Notes: generated from the letters alone by a model not told the origin. A DNA stretch of 64,000 nucleotides from a virus (IMGVR_UViG_3300000228_000004:46524-110523); one strand, 5' to 3'; shown: positions 8,837-17,839, numbered from the stretch's first letter. A program made the numbers and translations.

Positions 8837-9282
8837 TCAACTTCCTTTCTTGTTTCTTCTATCTTACATATAAAAAATGCGTTACCATTACCTTCCTCTC
8901 CTGTATAAAAACCACTTGTGATAAAATAATTACGAGTTTCACTGTCGTATATAACCCACTTCCACTTAGTCACCGTTTTTGGTTTTATGCGGTAACAGTC
9001 TGATGTATGATTCCACAAGAACCCATCAAATTTTAACAGATTTTCAAAATTGTTTGGAACCCATTTACTTGAACACTCATCATATATCTCAATCTGTGAT
9101 GCATTATCTATGAATTGCTTTCGTATTTCTGAGTGCTCGTCATCTACGATGTAGTGGAAATTATTATACCATCCTGGTTCTACTACCTTAACCCACTCTG
9201 TGTGCCTTTTTTCCCTATACCAAACATTTGTACCATCAGGTCTATCCGCCCATCTATTAATTTCTCTTCTATGGTGTTTCAT
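8833..9282 (-). CDS. Tandem paralog family protein (copy 2 of 3)
   Basis: 149 residues; ATGA overlap with both neighbours. Same pattern as the flanking copies: HHRREINRWADRPDGT, YIVDDEHSEIRKQFIDN, RIKPKTVTKWKWVIYDSE, FICKIEET. The C-terminal third is almost identical to the downstream copy at both DNA and protein level, implying recent duplication or gene conversion, whereas the middle differs. Function unknown. Confidence 0.7.
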   Translation of the reverse strand: MKHHRREINRWADRPDGTNVWYREKRHTEWVKVVEPGWYNNFHYIVDDEHSEIRKQFIDNASQIEIYDECSSKWVPNNFENLLKFDGFLWNHTSDCYRIKPKTVTKWKWVIYDSETRNYFITSGFYTGEEGNGNAFFICKIEETRKEVE

Positions 9283-9743
9283 ACTTCAAACTCTCTTTCA
9301 GTTTCTTCGATTTTACAAACAAATATATGGAATTTACTTTTTGAACCATCTACATAGTAACCATTTGATATTCTATGTTCATTCGTTAAGATATCTTTTA
9401 TAACCCACTTCCACATAGTTACCGTTTTCGGTTTTACCCGATACCTATGCCCCATATCAAGAAATTTCGTTAGGCTATCTAGCTCCCGTCTATCAGTTGC
9501 TACCCACTTATCATCGATATAGTGGTGCCACTCGACCCTTGTCGGGTCATCAAGGAATTGCTTTCGTATTTTAGCGTGTTTGTCATCTACTATGTATAAG
9601 AGATCTGTATTCCAACTCGGGTGGGCTGTTAGTATCCACTCCAGTTCATTTTGTCTTTTAAACCATACACCAGTTGCTTCTGGTGCGTCAGCCCAGCGTA
9701 TTATTTCACTTCTATGCTTTTTCATCTTTTGAATATCCCCCAT
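9279..9743 (-). CDS. Tandem paralog family protein (copy 1 of 3)
   Basis: 154 residues, first and most diverged of the triplet: KHRSEIIRWADAPEAT, LYIVDDKHAKIRKQFLDD, RVKPKTVTMWKWVI, FVCKIEETE. The conserved DD(E/K)HA.IRKQF helix is the best family marker. The start could be at the second Met (MKKHRSEI), which aligns with the other copies. Confidence 0.7.
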   Translation of the reverse strand: MGDIQKMKKHRSEIIRWADAPEATGVWFKRQNELEWILTAHPSWNTDLLYIVDDKHAKIRKQFLDDPTRVEWHHYIDDKWVATDRRELDSLTKFLDMGHRYRVKPKTVTMWKWVIKDILTNEHRISNGYYVDGSKSKFHIFVCKIEETEREFEV

Positions 9744-9780
9744 GATTTTAATAGCGTATATTCCAGTTCGGTGATATCAC

Positions 9781-9861
9781 TTATTTCTCCCCGAGACAGT
9801 GAGATTCACTAATCTTATATCCTGCTTCCTGGAGCTTTTTAATCGCTTTTTCTATTTTCAT
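9781..9861 (-). CDS. Possible small protein, 26 aa
   Basis: An ATG-initiated frame encoding MKIEKAIKKLQEAGYKI and ending in CLGEK. Similar words (KRLKEAG) recur in a degenerate frame near 10260, suggesting a small duplicated helix-forming protein. Weak evidence. Confidence 0.35.
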   Translation of the reverse strand: MKIEKAIKKLQEAGYKISESHCLGEK

Positions 9862-9949
9862 TTTTTATCCTCTGAATCTTTCAGGGCATACTCTGTTCCC
9901 GTTCCGTACCTGTTTGTCTTTTGCTCGATACCTTTGTACATCAGGTATA

Positions 9950-10213
9950 TCAGTCCAATTTTAATTCAAATTTGGTACAACCATTGCAGTATTCAAGTAT
10001 CATTGAACAATCACCGTCTATAATGCTGCAATATTCGATAGACATGAACCCTTCACAGTTTTTGCAGTTTATGCTTTTATCAAACCCATCATAGTTTTCT
10101 ATTGTGAAATCTACCACATCATGTAACATCAAACTCATAACCCTTGGTTGGTCAACCAATATAAATTTATTTTTTATTTCATCTACTGTCATCTTATATC
10201 TCCAAAAGTTCAC
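9950..10213 (-). CDS. Hypothetical protein with two CxxC pairs, 87 aa
   Basis: Contains CKNCEG and CNGCTK about 28 residues apart, a spacing that could bind zinc as a small ribbon. The true start may be the internal Met at MTVDEIKNKF. Lies in the block interrupting the polymerase gene. The stretch 10214-10422 next to it holds only fragments of short frames. Confidence 0.55.
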   Translation of the reverse strand: MNFWRYKMTVDEIKNKFILVDQPRVMSLMLHDVVDFTIENYDGFDKSINCKNCEGFMSIEYCSIIDGDCSMILEYCNGCTKFELKLD

Positions 10214-10422
10214 TATATAAATTTAATCACTTTTTATAGTGATACCTCTGCTTTTTCGTGTATACCTGCCTCTTTAAGCCTTTTAACCACTAACTTCTTT
10301 CACCGTTTTTATATCTATCGTGTTAGATATATCAGGGTATATAGCGAACACGCCATACCATACCCAAAGTACTGTTTGGATAAATGGTATTCAGGCAAAT
10401 TCACGATTTCAATAATTTCATA

Positions 10423-10551
10423 TTAAACGCCGAATTTTGCCCTAAAATCATTTAACATTTCAAGTAAGTCTTCTACTTGAAATTGATTCAACCATTCTCT
10501 AGTCAATCCGAACTCATTTGCTAATGTATTCACTACTTGTGATTTTGCCAT
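10423..10551 (-). CDS. Small protein, 42 aa
   Basis: Starts MAKSQVVNTLANEFGL directly after the same promoter and AAAGGGTCTAAA leader that precedes the 7745 gene. The Leu/Phe heptad pattern (WLNQFQVEDLLEMLNDF) suggests a helical protein. Below the usual size cut-off, but promoter, ribosome-binding site and codon use support it. Confidence 0.6.
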   Translation of the reverse strand: MAKSQVVNTLANEFGLTREWLNQFQVEDLLEMLNDFRAKFGV

Positions 10552-10583
10552 TTTAGACCCTTTATGTTTAATTGTTATAATAT

Positions 10584-10616
10584 ATTATACCGCAAGTTAG
10601 CTTAAAGTAAGGTTAA
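10584..10616 (-). promoter_or_regulatory. Phage promoter upstream of 10551 gene
   Basis: Minus-strand TTTAAGCTAACTTGCGG followed by TATAAT at 10589-10584. It overlaps the 3' end of the polymerase middle ORF and serves the inserted block. Confidence 0.7.
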
Positions 10617-11878
10617 ACAGTCTTCAATTTAGCTTGTAATGCTTTATACATTAACATTTTTCTCTTTACTTCTTTCCTAGTAGAATAAATGTTCCCTACT
10701 ATTTCGGGTATTATACCCTCATTGTCACGCCTAAAGAAAGCATTCATGCCAAAAGCAACATCATATTTATGCGTAACTTCTCTAATTTCAGCAAGGCTAT
10801 CAGGATTAAGGTACACTTCTTCATGCTCGTGTGTGTGATACTTAGCTCGTAAATTTTTCAATTCTTGAGGCAACTCATATTCATTTATATATGTTTCTGG
10901 TGACATATTAAAAGCGCGCATACCAAGTAACGGGTACATTGAGTTGACGTCGACTGAAACCAACCAATTATGTTTACCCTTTTGTGGTTGTCGAACATAA
11001 CCACCAATAATTGTTTTATCTAGGCGGCTATGTCTGTCGAACGGCATTACAAGTCCCTCTTTCATAGCAAGGTTAGTCAGATATTGCCCCCAAGGTTTAA
11101 CAGTGCCGAAGGAGTCATCCATATTAATACCCATCATTGAAGATAAAATTTTCATAAGCTCTATTAACTTCAGTTTATCCTCTAGTTTTTTCAGGAGCAA
11201 AACATCTTGTATAGAATATTCTATGAATAAGTCTTTATCCCCGTGATAGAAATCTACTATATCATCAAACTTCCCATAGTCAACCTTACCCTCACCAACA
11301 CCAAGTTCCACTTTAACGATGTTGTCCAATGCGTATGACACTTGTGGCTTAGTTACGAACTTTTTGTATGCTTTCATCATATCGATTAGATAAATTCCTT
11401 CCCAGTCATAGTTCATCCCTTCCATCGTTTTTATCTCTTTAACTTTATTAATTGGGGATAATCTTCTATAATTCACCCCGTCCAATTTCATTGCTCTGTT
11501 AGTGATATATGGGAAGTCGAATGAATCACCATTCCAAGCAGTTATAACCGTCGGTTTTAAATTTTCAAGTAATTTAATAAAATCTTTAAAAAGTTCTTTT
11601 TCATCATAGTAGTGTTTGAATATCAAATTATCATATTTCTTAAATTTGGTTTCGTCGACCATTTTGTCTAAACTTAGAATTATTATCTTGTTGCTATAAC
11701 TGTCGTATATCTGTATTTGTGAAACTGTCTTTTCAGCAAGCTGAGGATCTGGGAATGACTTATCTGCGTAATAACATGAATTTTTAAATAAAACCCATTC
11801 ATTCAATTCTTCATCGAATACTTCATAGTCAGTATAATCTTCAGCAAGAATCTCCGACATTTTCATTATTTTTTCCAT
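10613..11878 (-). CDS. 43: DNA polymerase (gp43-like), middle fragment: ExoII/ExoIII and palm motif A
   Basis: 421 residues. ExoII is in TAWNGDSFDFPYI near residue 117, ExoIII in YSIQDVLLLKKLEDK near 222, and polymerase motif A is DVNSMYPLLG near 315. It ends in the linker before motif B, which is supplied by 5856-7025. The natural upstream continuation is the ORF at 12576-12989: removing 11831-12608 joins ...GRDYE to VFDEELNEW in frame, so the first ~20 residues here derive from the insertion. Confidence 0.9.
   Translation of the reverse strand: MEKIMKMSEILAEDYTDYEVFDEELNEWVLFKNSCYYADKSFPDPQLAEKTVSQIQIYDSYSNKIIILSLDKMVDETKFKKYDNLIFKHYYDEKELFKDFIKLLENLKPTVITAWNGDSFDFPYITNRAMKLDGVNYRRLSPINKVKEIKTMEGMNYDWEGIYLIDMMKAYKKFVTKPQVSYALDNIVKVELGVGEGKVDYGKFDDIVDFYHGDKDLFIEYSIQDVLLLKKLEDKLKLIELMKILSSMMGINMDDSFGTVKPWGQYLTNLAMKEGLVMPFDRHSRLDKTIIGGYVRQPQKGKHNWLVSVDVNSMYPLLGMRAFNMSPETYINEYELPQELKNLRAKYHTHEHEEVYLNPDSLAEIREVTHKYDVAFGMNAFFRRDNEGIIPEIVGNIYSTRKEVKRKMLMYKALQAKLKTV
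11822..11830 (-). repeat. 9-bp direct repeat, right copy, at HNH insertion junction
   Basis: Minus-strand GACTATGAA, in frame with the polymerase (DYE), repeated exactly at 12600-12608. The two copies bracket the inserted endonuclease segment. Confidence 0.6.
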
Positions 11879-12535
11879 CTTTCATTTCCTCCATTAATTT
11901 TCTTTCAGAATGTTTCTTTTTTACTGCTTCAGATATTCTTTTCCTTTGTTCAGGGGTTCCTTTTCTTATCAGAATTACTTTCGACAATATTTTTATACCT
12001 TTTGTCTCTTTCTTCCTTTTGGGCGTCCGTGAGGTTTTCCGTATATACATATACTGAATCTGATCGTCGCCTAATCGTTTCCTCTGAAGCCTTCGTACCT
12101 CTTCTTTTCTCAATCATTTTTTCTACGCGTTCTTCTAATTGCTCTTTAGAAAGGGATTCGATATATTTTTTCTGTGCTTTTGAATTTACACTTCTTCGCC
12201 AACTACTCTTATTCATCTCCGAAAGAAATTTCCCTTGTTCTTTAGCCCAAGTTTCTCTTATCAACGCAAAATCTCTATTATTAGTAACATACCTATTCTG
12301 ATTTTCACTTTGCATTAACACACAATTCAATAAGTATTCCTCTTTCATTCGTGTAAATTTTCACTAATGACTTATGAGCTATAAAATGTTCTCTAGCAGT
12401 TAAGTAAACTAAGTTTGAATTTTCGTTATCACCGCCCATACAAGATGGAACAATATGATGAACTTCACCATACCCTTCAAAACAAATTTCTCTTCTCTTT
12501 TTAACCAATTCTTGGTAAATTTTCAAATAATCCAT
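11841..12535 (-). pseudogene. HNH homing endonuclease, frameshifted, inserted in the DNA polymerase gene
   Basis: From an ATG at 12535 with AAGGAG ahead, the first frame carries the HNH core: EVHHIVPSCMGGDNENSNLV, then LTAREHFIAHKSLVKIY. The protein then passes to a second frame near 12340 (LLNCVLMQSENQN...RRGTKASEETIRRR) and to a third near 12000 (KGTPEQRKRISEAVKKKHSERK, a modular DNA-binding helix seen in phage HNH enzymes). Two shifts break it, so it is either decaying or mis-sequenced. HNH homing endonucleases cut intronless alleles and drive their own spread. Confidence 0.75.
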
Positions 12536-12575
12536 AAATACTCCTTTTAAGTAATTAATGCTCGATATCTAAAAA

Positions 12576-12989
12576 CTAACTTTTCACCCTAACTCGTATT
12601 TCATAGTCTCTTCCGTACTTATTTTCTTCAACAGTTTCTATATCGAAAAACCATATTCGCATATCGTTGTTTTTTCCATTATTGAAAAAATTATCTCTTA
12701 TGTGTTTGTACTCTGGTCTCTGTCCGCCGTATAGTTCTTTACCGAGTGAATCCATCAACCCCTTAAACTCTTTTTCTTCTTTTGAAGAAGTAAATTCCCT
12801 TTTAGACAATTTCACGGATGGGTCTAGTATATATGAAAATTCACCATTTTTATTTTTTTCAAAGTATTCGTATTTTGGTGATATTTCTTCTATTCTTACT
12901 TGGTTCGTGTCAGTGTTCCTTGTTCTGCAAAAGTATTTAAAATCACTTTTCCATACTTTTTCATATTGTTCATTTTCGTAATCTCTCAT
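12576..12989 (-). CDS. 43: DNA polymerase (gp43-like), N-terminal fragment with ExoI
   Basis: 137 residues. The first ~115 match the T4-type N-terminal domain in layout, and ExoI is IWFFDIETVEEN near 112. After GRDYE the last six residues (IRVRVKS) come from the inserted segment. The catalytic exonuclease is thus cut between ExoI and ExoII, which needs the two polypeptides to associate, or RNA-level repair, for proofreading. Confidence 0.85.
   Translation of the reverse strand: MRDYENEQYEKVWKSDFKYFCRTRNTDTNQVRIEEISPKYEYFEKNKNGEFSYILDPSVKLSKREFTSSKEEKEFKGLMDSLGKELYGGQRPEYKHIRDNFFNNGKNNDMRIWFFDIETVEENKYGRDYEIRVRVKS
12600..12608 (-). repeat. 9-bp direct repeat, left copy, at HNH insertion junction
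   Basis: Minus-strand GACTATGAA, identical to 11822-11830. Excising one copy plus the 769 bp between them restores the polymerase frame exactly. Confidence 0.6.
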
Positions 12990-13258
12990 TATATACCACC
13001 GAATAGTTTTCTTAATATGATCTGATAATTCCTTCCCTTTCTAGTACTATAATCTATCGCAGTGACGACCACCATAGAATAAGGGACTGAAAGGTTTGGA
13101 TGTGATATCCAAGAGCTATATAATTCACCCAAACCAAATTTTATAGAAGCATCTTTTATTTGTGAAAGATAAAAATTTATTTTTCTAAAATTAAACATAA
13201 CAAATAACCAGCCCATCCTAGAAGAAATTTTCCTAAAAAACATTATTTTCTCTTTCAT
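12989..13258 (-). CDS. Hypothetical basic protein, 89 aa
   Basis: Stop overlaps the polymerase N-terminal start. Basic N-terminus with an aromatic-rich segment (GWLFVMFNFRKINFYL), then SSWISHPNLSVPYSMVVVTAID. It follows the helicase gene by 7 bp and could be a small replication accessory protein, but no family is recognised. Confidence 0.55.
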   Translation of the reverse strand: MKEKIMFFRKISSRMGWLFVMFNFRKINFYLSQIKDASIKFGLGELYSSWISHPNLSVPYSMVVVTAIDYSTRKGRNYQIILRKLFGGI

Positions 13259-13265
13259 ACTAATC

Positions 13266-14624
13266 CTAATTGAAATTTATTACTGAAGTATCCATATCTC
13301 GTTCAGTCGCTTTTTGTAAAACATGTGTATTCGCTTTCGCCACTTGTTGCTCGACACCATCTTCATCAAGGTCACTGAACCTGACAGTAGAAAAATCCGT
13401 TTCAACTAAATGCGATGAAAGCATACCTGTGTTCCTATTCTTTAAGAACTTAATTAGGCTTTGATTCATTTCCCTTAATTGTGGGTTAGAAAGTAACGCG
13501 ATTACATTGTCAGCGGTCTGTATAACACCAAGTGAGTCAGCGATAGAGTCCAACCCTGACTCTAAGTTATCAAAACTCCCTCTGTTTAACTGGGCAGCAG
13601 TTAGTGCGATTATATCCTCTTTCTTGCTAAAACCATGTAATTCTTCCGCGATAGACTTGTAATAGGCATACCCACCAGCCGTACCTAAAGAAACCCTTGT
13701 TGACGCCATTAAGCCTATGTAATCAATACATATTAAGTCTGGCGTGAAACCATCCTTTGACTTCAATTCATTTAAAAGTGCTTTTAATGTCAATGTACTG
13801 AAAGTACCAGATGGAAAATCCTTAATGACCAAATTCCCAGCTATTTCTGAAATGGATTTCATCCTACTTTCAAATTCTTTTCTATCTAATTTACCCAAAT
13901 CGTTAGCAGGGTGGTTCAAAAGATTAGCGTCTATCCTTCTAGCGATTTCCATATCAGTCATTTCCAGTGAAATGAATAAAACATTCTTCCCAGATAAGTA
14001 AGCCGAACTTGCCGCCGACATAAGGATCGCACTTTTACCGCCGTGTGAAGGTGCTACGATTAAATTCAATGTTTTAGACCTCAACCCACTACCAAGTGCC
14101 AAATCTACCGACGGGAGCCCGATACTAAGCCCAGATATTCTTTGAGTATAGTAATCATATCTTTCTAGTGTGGCTTTTTCTTCCTTGTATTTCATCCCTA
14201 TATCATAGTCAAATGAAATACTCAGTGCTTTCTCTATCATACCAATAATAGGTTCGAATGGCTGGTCATTTTCTATTAAATCGGCTGATTTAAAAATTGC
14301 TTCAGATAATTCTTCTTTTTGGATATATTTTTCAGTTTGGTCAATTAAAAATTCTTTATTTTCAACAGATGGTTCAAGAATAACTTCTTTGAATTGCCCA
14401 ATAACTTTAAGTTTGATATTCTCACTCACCTCACCTGAATTTTTAATAAAAATACCAAGTTCTTTAGGGTTTGGGGTAGCATCGTATTCTTTGTTATATT
14501 GTACTAGAGCCTTAAATATCTCAGAATTTTCTAAGTTCGAAAAATGTGAACTCTTTAAGTGCGGGAAAACCTTTGCGAAATATTCTGGGTCAACTATCAA
14601 ATTTTTCAGTATTACACTTTCCAC
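13266..14624 (-). CDS. 41: Replicative DNA helicase (DnaB/gp41-like)
   Basis: 452 residues. A RecA-type core of the DnaB family: Walker A IVAPSHGGKSAIL near residue 190, ISLEMTDMEIARR near 220, Walker B ICIDYIGLM near 300, TAAQLNR near 345. The N-terminal half is the helical primase-interaction region. It unwinds the lagging-strand template at the fork as a hexamer. Adjacent to the polymerase genes. Confidence 0.9.
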   Translation of the reverse strand: MESVILKNLIVDPEYFAKVFPHLKSSHFSNLENSEIFKALVQYNKEYDATPNPKELGIFIKNSGEVSENIKLKVIGQFKEVILEPSVENKEFLIDQTEKYIQKEELSEAIFKSADLIENDQPFEPIIGMIEKALSISFDYDIGMKYKEEKATLERYDYYTQRISGLSIGLPSVDLALGSGLRSKTLNLIVAPSHGGKSAILMSAASSAYLSGKNVLFISLEMTDMEIARRIDANLLNHPANDLGKLDRKEFESRMKSISEIAGNLVIKDFPSGTFSTLTLKALLNELKSKDGFTPDLICIDYIGLMASTRVSLGTAGGYAYYKSIAEELHGFSKKEDIIALTAAQLNRGSFDNLESGLDSIADSLGVIQTADNVIALLSNPQLREMNQSLIKFLKNRNTGMLSSHLVETDFSTVRFSDLDEDGVEQQVAKANTHVLQKATERDMDTSVINFN

Positions 14625-14704
14625 ATCAATCCTTTTATTACAACGCGATGTATATTATTTTCACATGCGCGTTACCACCCATAACGGGGGTGTTTGTTTT
14701 GGTT

Positions 14705-14735
14705 ATTATACCACATTAATATAAAATCAAACTTA
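14705..14735 (-). promoter_or_regulatory. Phage promoter upstream of gp41
   Basis: Minus-strand GGTATAAT with the -10 at 14710-14705 and TTAAG about 20 bases upstream. Less like the consensus than other copies. Confidence 0.5.
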
Positions 14736-14746
14736 ATCAACCTTTG

Positions 14747-15557
14747 CTAAAACCACTCAGAAACTAACTCTAAATTTTCACTGAAAAATAAACATTCCAA
14801 ATTTCCATTTTTTTGTTTGTTGGTTGAAGGAGCAGTTGAATTCATTTCCCTTATTTTTTCGAATTTTAAATCACCATTTATATTGTTCAGTATATCTGTA
14901 TAAACATAATCAAAATCCCCTTTTTTTAAAAAGTCAATGAATTCGCGTAAATCGTTTTCAGAAAACCCACTATAAGATGAAGCTTGTGAAAAATAAGGGG
15001 ATCTAAAAAATACAGCGCATCGGTGTTCCCCATCAGGGTTTTATATGATAGATTAGTAATCTTTGTCTTTCTTAATACATCTTTCACTGAATTGAAATCC
15101 GTTTCATTTAAAGTGTAAAATCTACCCCCGAAGCTTTGATTCATACCGTTTGGTCCAAATCTTAAAAATGAATTAATACAAGAATTTGTTAAAAAATGTA
15201 GATATACCCCTTCCTCTTCTACCCCAGTCTTCCAGAAATTTTGATTGAACCAATCCCTGAAAGCATAATAAGAATTTTTGTCTTCTTTTATATATCCCCA
15301 AATTTCTCTAGTACGAACCGTTGTTCTTGGGTATATTCTTTGAAATTTATTATTTTAAATGTTTCGTACATTCTATATATATTTTCGTCTAAATCATTTA
15401 CCGAATATTCATCAAATGATTTATCCAAATTAAACAAAACCGCACCTGAACCGACGAAAGGTTCTATATAAATTTCCTTTTTCGTATTATTGATGTATTC
15501 ATTTATGATACCGACAAACTTAGATTTACTGCCGGAATACCTAAAAAATTTTAACAT
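14747..15557 (-). pseudogene. Dam-type (D12 class) DNA adenine methyltransferase, two frameshifts
   Basis: Three frames in series rebuild one methylase. Frame 1 (15557 down to ~15290) has FRYSGSKSK and YIEPFVGSGAVLFNL, the SAM-binding motif. Frame 2 resumes as WGYIKEDKNSYYAFRDWF and includes LRFGPNGMNQSFGGR and NTDALYFLDP. Frame 3 gives DPPYFSQASSYSGF, the catalytic DPPY, down to a TAG at 14747. The breaks sit in an A run near 15285 and a C run (CCCC) at the DPPY codons. Dam methylases protect GATC-like sites. The homopolymer position makes sequencing error plausible. Confidence 0.7.
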
Positions 15558-15572
15558 TTTTTGTCCTTGTTA

Positions 15573-16553
15573 TTAAAACGGGGTGTTTATGTGGTCTTCA
15601 ATAATTTCAATGATCCCCTCTATTATACCCAAGTGGTCATCCCTCAACATATTATCATCAATAGTAATACCGAAAGCATGATCATGTCCACCACTTGATA
15701 TTACCATCGGGTTTTGTCTCACATACCACAGGATAGTATCTTTCAATTGCTTAGCGTCGGTGTTATCTACCCTATGTGAAAATCGTATAGAAATATTCTT
15801 ACCTTTTGTCTCATAAGGTAAAACATAATAATCGAAATCTGGGTAGTCATTTTGCCAAAATGACTTATGTTTATCACAAAAAGCAAGTAAAATAGAATTT
15901 TCTTCGTCAAACACCGCTATATTGTTTTCTATAAGTGATTTGAAATACCTATCTTTATCTTCCAAAATTTTAACATATATATCTTTGAACATTTTAGGTA
16001 TTTTATATTGGTTTCTTATGATGTTTGATTTGAATGCCGAAAGCTTCAATTCCCAGAATACTGAATTTAAAAACCAACCTATTTTGAAATTAGTTGGGTC
16101 TTCAAACTCTTTGTATATATCAAATGCATTAATAAACCCAACCAACTTTCCTAAATCTTCATTTACTGAGTGCGTAAATTCATAAGTCAATAGGGTAGCT
16201 GACTTCCCTATCTCGTGCTTACAGTAAACATTAGGGAAACTCGCCAATTCATTAAATGTTTCTAATACATCACCCTCATATGGGTGATGGTCTATGAATA
16301 TAATTTTAATATGTGGGTGCCCTTCCGCTACTCTCATCAATTCTAGAAAAGCATCTTTATCGAAACTTAAATCAGTCACGAATAGGGTTTTAGTTAAATG
16401 ATTGATGTCCAAGTCTATTGATTTCAGTGTATCTGTTACTGACCCATACGATACATGAAAGGTATCCATATCCCCGAATTTTTCTCTTAGTACTATGTTC
16501 GACCCAGCGCCATCAAGATCATTATGCGTCAAGTTAATTCTTTCTTTCATCAA
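15573..16553 (-). CDS. DHH-family phosphoesterase (NrnA/RecJ superfamily)
   Basis: 326 residues. Motif I THNDLDGAG near 10, VTDLSFD near 60, DHH motif IFIDHHP near 88, and the DHHA1-type SSGGHDHAFGI near 290. The family hydrolyses short oligonucleotides or cyclic dinucleotides with Mn. Overlaps the next upstream gene by 4 bp within the replication operon, which suits a nanoRNase/oligonucleotide-recycling role. It could also attack signalling nucleotides; the sequence does not decide. Confidence 0.8.
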   Translation of the reverse strand: MMKERINLTHNDLDGAGSNIVLREKFGDMDTFHVSYGSVTDTLKSIDLDINHLTKTLFVTDLSFDKDAFLELMRVAEGHPHIKIIFIDHHPYEGDVLETFNELASFPNVYCKHEIGKSATLLTYEFTHSVNEDLGKLVGFINAFDIYKEFEDPTNFKIGWFLNSVFWELKLSAFKSNIIRNQYKIPKMFKDIYVKILEDKDRYFKSLIENNIAVFDEENSILLAFCDKHKSFWQNDYPDFDYYVLPYETKGKNISIRFSHRVDNTDAKQLKDTILWYVRQNPMVISSGGHDHAFGITIDDNMLRDDHLGIIEGIIEIIEDHINTPF

Positions 16554-16987
16554 ACTTTACCCTTTGAATATTTTTTGTTAATTCTTTCTATTTCGATTTC
16601 AGGCATCATTTCTATATATTCTAACGCAGTACTTTCATTACACCTATAATATCTCATTACATTATCGATGGAACCGCTTTCGAATTTTTTCTTCCCTTTT
16701 TCAAACGGTATAAAACTTTTCGAGACCATGTTTCGTATTATATCCCATTGCTTATCAACTGGTATAGTTTTAGTCGTGAACATCAAAGCAAAATCTAAAG
16801 TATTCTCGAATCTAGCCAATAATTTATGAAACATAAATTCACTTATTTTCTCTTTTTCTTTTTGGGGGGGTTTTATTTTTTTATCAATACTAGCATTCAT
16901 TACGCTCCACATAGAAGTTTCTTTTGGCGGCATATACTCTGGTATACTGGTTTCAGTATGGGTTATACCCCATTCATCAGCCAACAT
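16550..16987 (-). CDS. Candidate clamp-loader small subunit (gp62-like)
   Basis: 145 residues. FMFHKLLARFENTLDFALMF followed by IPVDKQWDIIRNMV, then a C-terminal helix pair with YYRCNESTALEYIEMMP and ending SKGKV. The order of these blocks recalls gp62 of T4-type cyanophages, and gp44 lies upstream in the same run of genes. The resemblance is by pattern only; the other candidate in this window is 20800-21357. Confidence 0.4.
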   Translation of the reverse strand: MLADEWGITHTETSIPEYMPPKETSMWSVMNASIDKKIKPPQKEKEKISEFMFHKLLARFENTLDFALMFTTKTIPVDKQWDIIRNMVSKSFIPFEKGKKKFESGSIDNVMRYYRCNESTALEYIEMMPEIEIERINKKYSKGKV

Positions 16988-17372
16988 CCGATACCTCAGA
17001 TGTTCGTTTTGAATTAGCGGAAACTGGGGCTACTGGGTCAGGCGTTTCCTGACCTTTACCCTCACGCGGAATTCCTTTCTTTTTCATTAGGTCGTGAACA
17101 CCTAGATTGGCTTCTTCACCAAATATGTCATAGTAATAAGAAATCGCGTCATTGATATTAGAGCTATGAAATTTATAAGACTCTTGTGCTTTTTCAACGA
17201 TACTCTTGAGGTTTTCATCTTCTGGGGTTTTATCCAGGACACCAGCCATATGTGAGTGAACAGACATTGCTTGTGACGCAAGGTGTGAATTTGACAAGGT
17301 ACTGAAAACTAAATCTAACCTCACTGTAATTTCTTCTAATTTTTTTCTTAACTCTTTCATTTCATTTTCCAT
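16977..17372 (-). CDS. Hypothetical protein, 131 aa
   Basis: N-terminal coiled-coil-like helix (MKELRKKLEEITVRLDLV), Ser/His-rich middle, and a Pro/Ser-rich disordered tail after residue 105. It overlaps the next gene by 11 bp. Not recognised. Confidence 0.6.
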   Translation of the reverse strand: MENEMKELRKKLEEITVRLDLVFSTLSNSHLASQAMSVHSHMAGVLDKTPEDENLKSIVEKAQESYKFHSSNINDAISYYYDIFGEEANLGVHDLMKKKGIPREGKGQETPDPVAPVSANSKRTSEVSDVG

Positions 17373-17482
17373 TTCATTCCCTTAAAATTGTTGATATTAT
17401 TACAACATAAGACCATATGTAGCTACATATGGTCGATCTCTCCCAATCCTCTGCATATGACTCCAAAGTACATTGTATGAAT

Positions 17483-17830
17483 TTACCATATATTCATAGA
17501 CTCACTTGAACCAGATATCGTTTTCGGTTTGATGCGGTATTTTATCCCTCTTTTAATATTCGAATCAAACCTGTTTAAGGTATCTGTAACTGTATCACGC
17601 CACTCATTGGTGTATTTATCACGCACTTGAATTTCCCTTCGGTCATCTATGAACTGTTTCCTAAGTTCCGCATATACATCATCTACTATGTAGTGATTGT
17701 ATATACACCAATTTGGTTCTTCTAGAAGTTCCCATCTTTTTCCTGGTTGTCTACTTCTGAACCACACCTTAATACCTGATGGGCTATTAGAGAATTTGTC
17801 CATCTCATCTTTATGTCCAGGTTTACACAT
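17483..17830 (-). CDS. Short member of the tandem paralog family
   Basis: 115 residues: HKDEMDKFSNSPSGI, YIVDDVYAELRKQFIDD and YRIKPKTISG match the copies at 8381-9743, but the C-terminal KWKW/FICKIEET block is missing. The ORF ends shortly after KPKTI. Nine bases separate it from the UvsX C-terminal ORF. Either a truncated copy or a minimal form. Confidence 0.6.
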   Translation of the reverse strand: MCKPGHKDEMDKFSNSPSGIKVWFRSRQPGKRWELLEEPNWCIYNHYIVDDVYAELRKQFIDDRREIQVRDKYTNEWRDTVTDTLNRFDSNIKRGIKYRIKPKTISGSSESMNIW

Positions 17831-17839
17831 TTCATTCCC

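Noticed and set aside
11831-12608. Group I intron in the DNA polymerase gene
   Set aside because: No recognisable P/Q/R/S core or guide sequence, the endonuclease has its own ribosome site, and the insert is bounded by exact direct repeats. Splicing is not excluded but unsupported.
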